A stretch of 64,000 bases of DNA from Panulirus ornatus (taxonomy: Eukaryota > Arthropoda > Malacostraca > Decapoda > Palinuridae): positions 28,886,199 through 28,950,198 of the forward strand of contig NC_092231.1 of the NCBI RefSeq assembly GCF_036320965.1. Reading direction: 5' to 3'. The notes beneath the pieces are model-generated. The model was not told the DNA's origin, searched no databases, and saw only the letters and a program-made list of their open reading frames with translations. The position numbers and the translations under genes are program-made. Positions within the stretch are counted from its first letter, which is position 1; each line of letters starts with the position of its first letter. Below, in pieces: positions 62,801 through 64,000 of the stretch.

Positions 62801-64000
62801 TTAGTTGGGTTGTATATCTTTACCGGGTTACTAGCCCACGACACATTGATGCATATCGTAAAGTATCTCTCTCATTTGGCCGTCATCCGTATTTTATGTA
62901 CCCTCTACTATTCGAGATACGCCAGTGGAGTTATTTTGTTCTTGTGTTTCCCATGAGATTTTGAGCGGGTGGTCTATGGTTATCAGTTTGTTGTAACAGT
63001 TTTGCCTCCTTTACAGGGTGAACTGTGACGTGTTGGGGTCAGCAGTTCGTTTTCGTCTCCTTTGTACAGATAGTTTTGTTGTTGTTGTCTAGACCACTTG
63101 TACTTCTTAGCTGATATGTAGGTGCTCATGCAGGGGATCCCACTTTGTCGCTGACGCCTTACTGAACACACCTCGTCCTGTCCGCTGCTGTGAACACTAG
63201 TATTGCTGAATTCATCCCCTGGGTTGCGTGTGTTTTGTCTCGGCGGTTTAGCAGACACTCTTGTTTTGACGTCAGTTAAGTTGTGGTCTGAGCTAGGTGT
63301 ATTTAAGATGACAAAGTAACAGATTAGGTCTACATTAATTGTGGAGATGTTTTATGTGTTATTTCTTGTGGCTGGTTATGTTATTTAGTAACTGAAGGAA
63401 ATGTTCTCGCACACTCTAACCTGTAGTTTCATTTTGCAGTTGTTCGTCCTTGTTACTTTCGGTAGGATTCTCCACTATGGTATTGTGTGCCACCTGCTTC
63501 CATGTAGTATGTGATAGGATGAAAGCCCCTTTGGAAGGTTATATGTGGCACTGTTTCTCCTGAGGTCAAGGCGATATTCTGTATTCCATATTTGTTCAGT
63601 AATTCTTGTCGTTTTGCAGCTCTTGGTTTATAGATTAATGGGACTACTAGTTTTGATTCTTAGATTTGACTAGAAGCAAATTTGCTACTTCAGTTTAGGA
63701 GTTAAGGACCATAGTTGTTTAAAACTATATTTTCCGTACTGTTCATTTCCTTGTTTTCTTCCATTTCTGTTGCATTTATATATGTTGTAACTTGGCGTTA
63801 GGACTTCACTGTTCATGTGATTGTTGATGTGTGTTTCTGTCATTGCTGTAGACACTGCGTTTGACTGGGACAGCAAGCCAATTACAAGGGGGATTTTGTT
63901 TGTTTTGTACGACGTAGTGTGTGTGTGTGTGTTTGTGCTTGTGTTTGTGTGCTGGCTTACGCTGCAGTCCAGAGCCATGACGTCCTTGTTTAGAATATTG
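59851..64000. other. Unassigned, largely unique sequence
   Basis: I cannot assign a gene in these 4.1 kb. Open frames exist (for example 62548-62964 plus with 138 codons, 62288-62734 minus with 148 codons, 61637-61990 minus with 117 codons, 62983-63258 minus with 91 codons), but none shows a domain or signature that I know, and overlapping frames on both strands are equally open. The text is less AT-rich than the left half and free of young RTE copies. Small exons, UTR or intron of a host gene cannot be excluded. Confidence 0.4.

Noticed and set aside
62288..62964. Overlapping 138- and 148-codon frames on both strands as host genes
   Set aside because: Both strands are open over the same bases, neither has a recognisable domain, and no splice or codon evidence favours one.

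Overview
This is eukaryotic, repeat-dominated DNA. I see no bacterial gene order, operon, rRNA or CRISPR array. An arthropod is likely, most plausibly a decapod crustacean. The grounds are very long (TA)n, (GT)n and (GA)n arrays, many RTE-, Jockey/CR1- and I-like LINE fragments, a Penelope-like element with a GIY-YIG domain, a decayed piggyBac transposase, and a decayed member of a multicopy arthropod protein family. The organism is inferred from this content, not proven. I found no convincing exon of a host gene.

Layout. 1-9 kb: old Jockey/CR1-like LINE fragments (family 'J'), one old RTE copy (1865-3300) and a piggyBac relic (about 4400-5650, minus). 9-14 kb: a chain of young RTE copies (copies 2-4) in both orientations, separated by (TA)n arrays. 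14-23 kb: older material, with J fragments, a decayed arthropod gene (15541-16625, minus), an older RTE subfamily ('RTE-B') holding nested insertions, and an uncharacterised 640-660 bp repeat ('family C') inserted into two different LINEs. 23.5-31.8 kb: the main young RTE cluster (copies 5-8). It includes a copy with a 5' inversion and one copy whose 998-codon ORF is intact (28753-31749, minus). 32-36 kb: a J fragment, a Penelope-like element, a 62-bp palindrome and three tandem 278-bp units with tRNA-like heads. 36-46 kb: more RTE copies (9-13), including two placed tail to tail as a roughly 1-kb inverted repeat. 46-64 kb: fewer young repeats, with an RNase H-bearing LINE fragment, minisatellites, a GC-rich tract near 51.2-51.7 kb, and mostly unrecognised sequence after 59.9 kb.

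How the parts relate. The dominant element is an RTE-type non-LTR retrotransposon: one ORF with an N-terminal AP endonuclease and a central reverse transcriptase. Its 3' UTR ends in a short conserved stem-like motif and an A-rich or (TA)n tail. A short family ('family B', about 200 bp) shares the RTE 5' UTR start and the 3' motif, so it looks like an internally deleted passenger of the RTE machinery. Nearly every RTE 5' junction lies in a (TA)n array, and many 3' ends carry one. My main hypothesis is that TA arrays act as landing pads that each new insertion renews, producing chains of copies. Assembly error at TA arrays is the main rival explanation.
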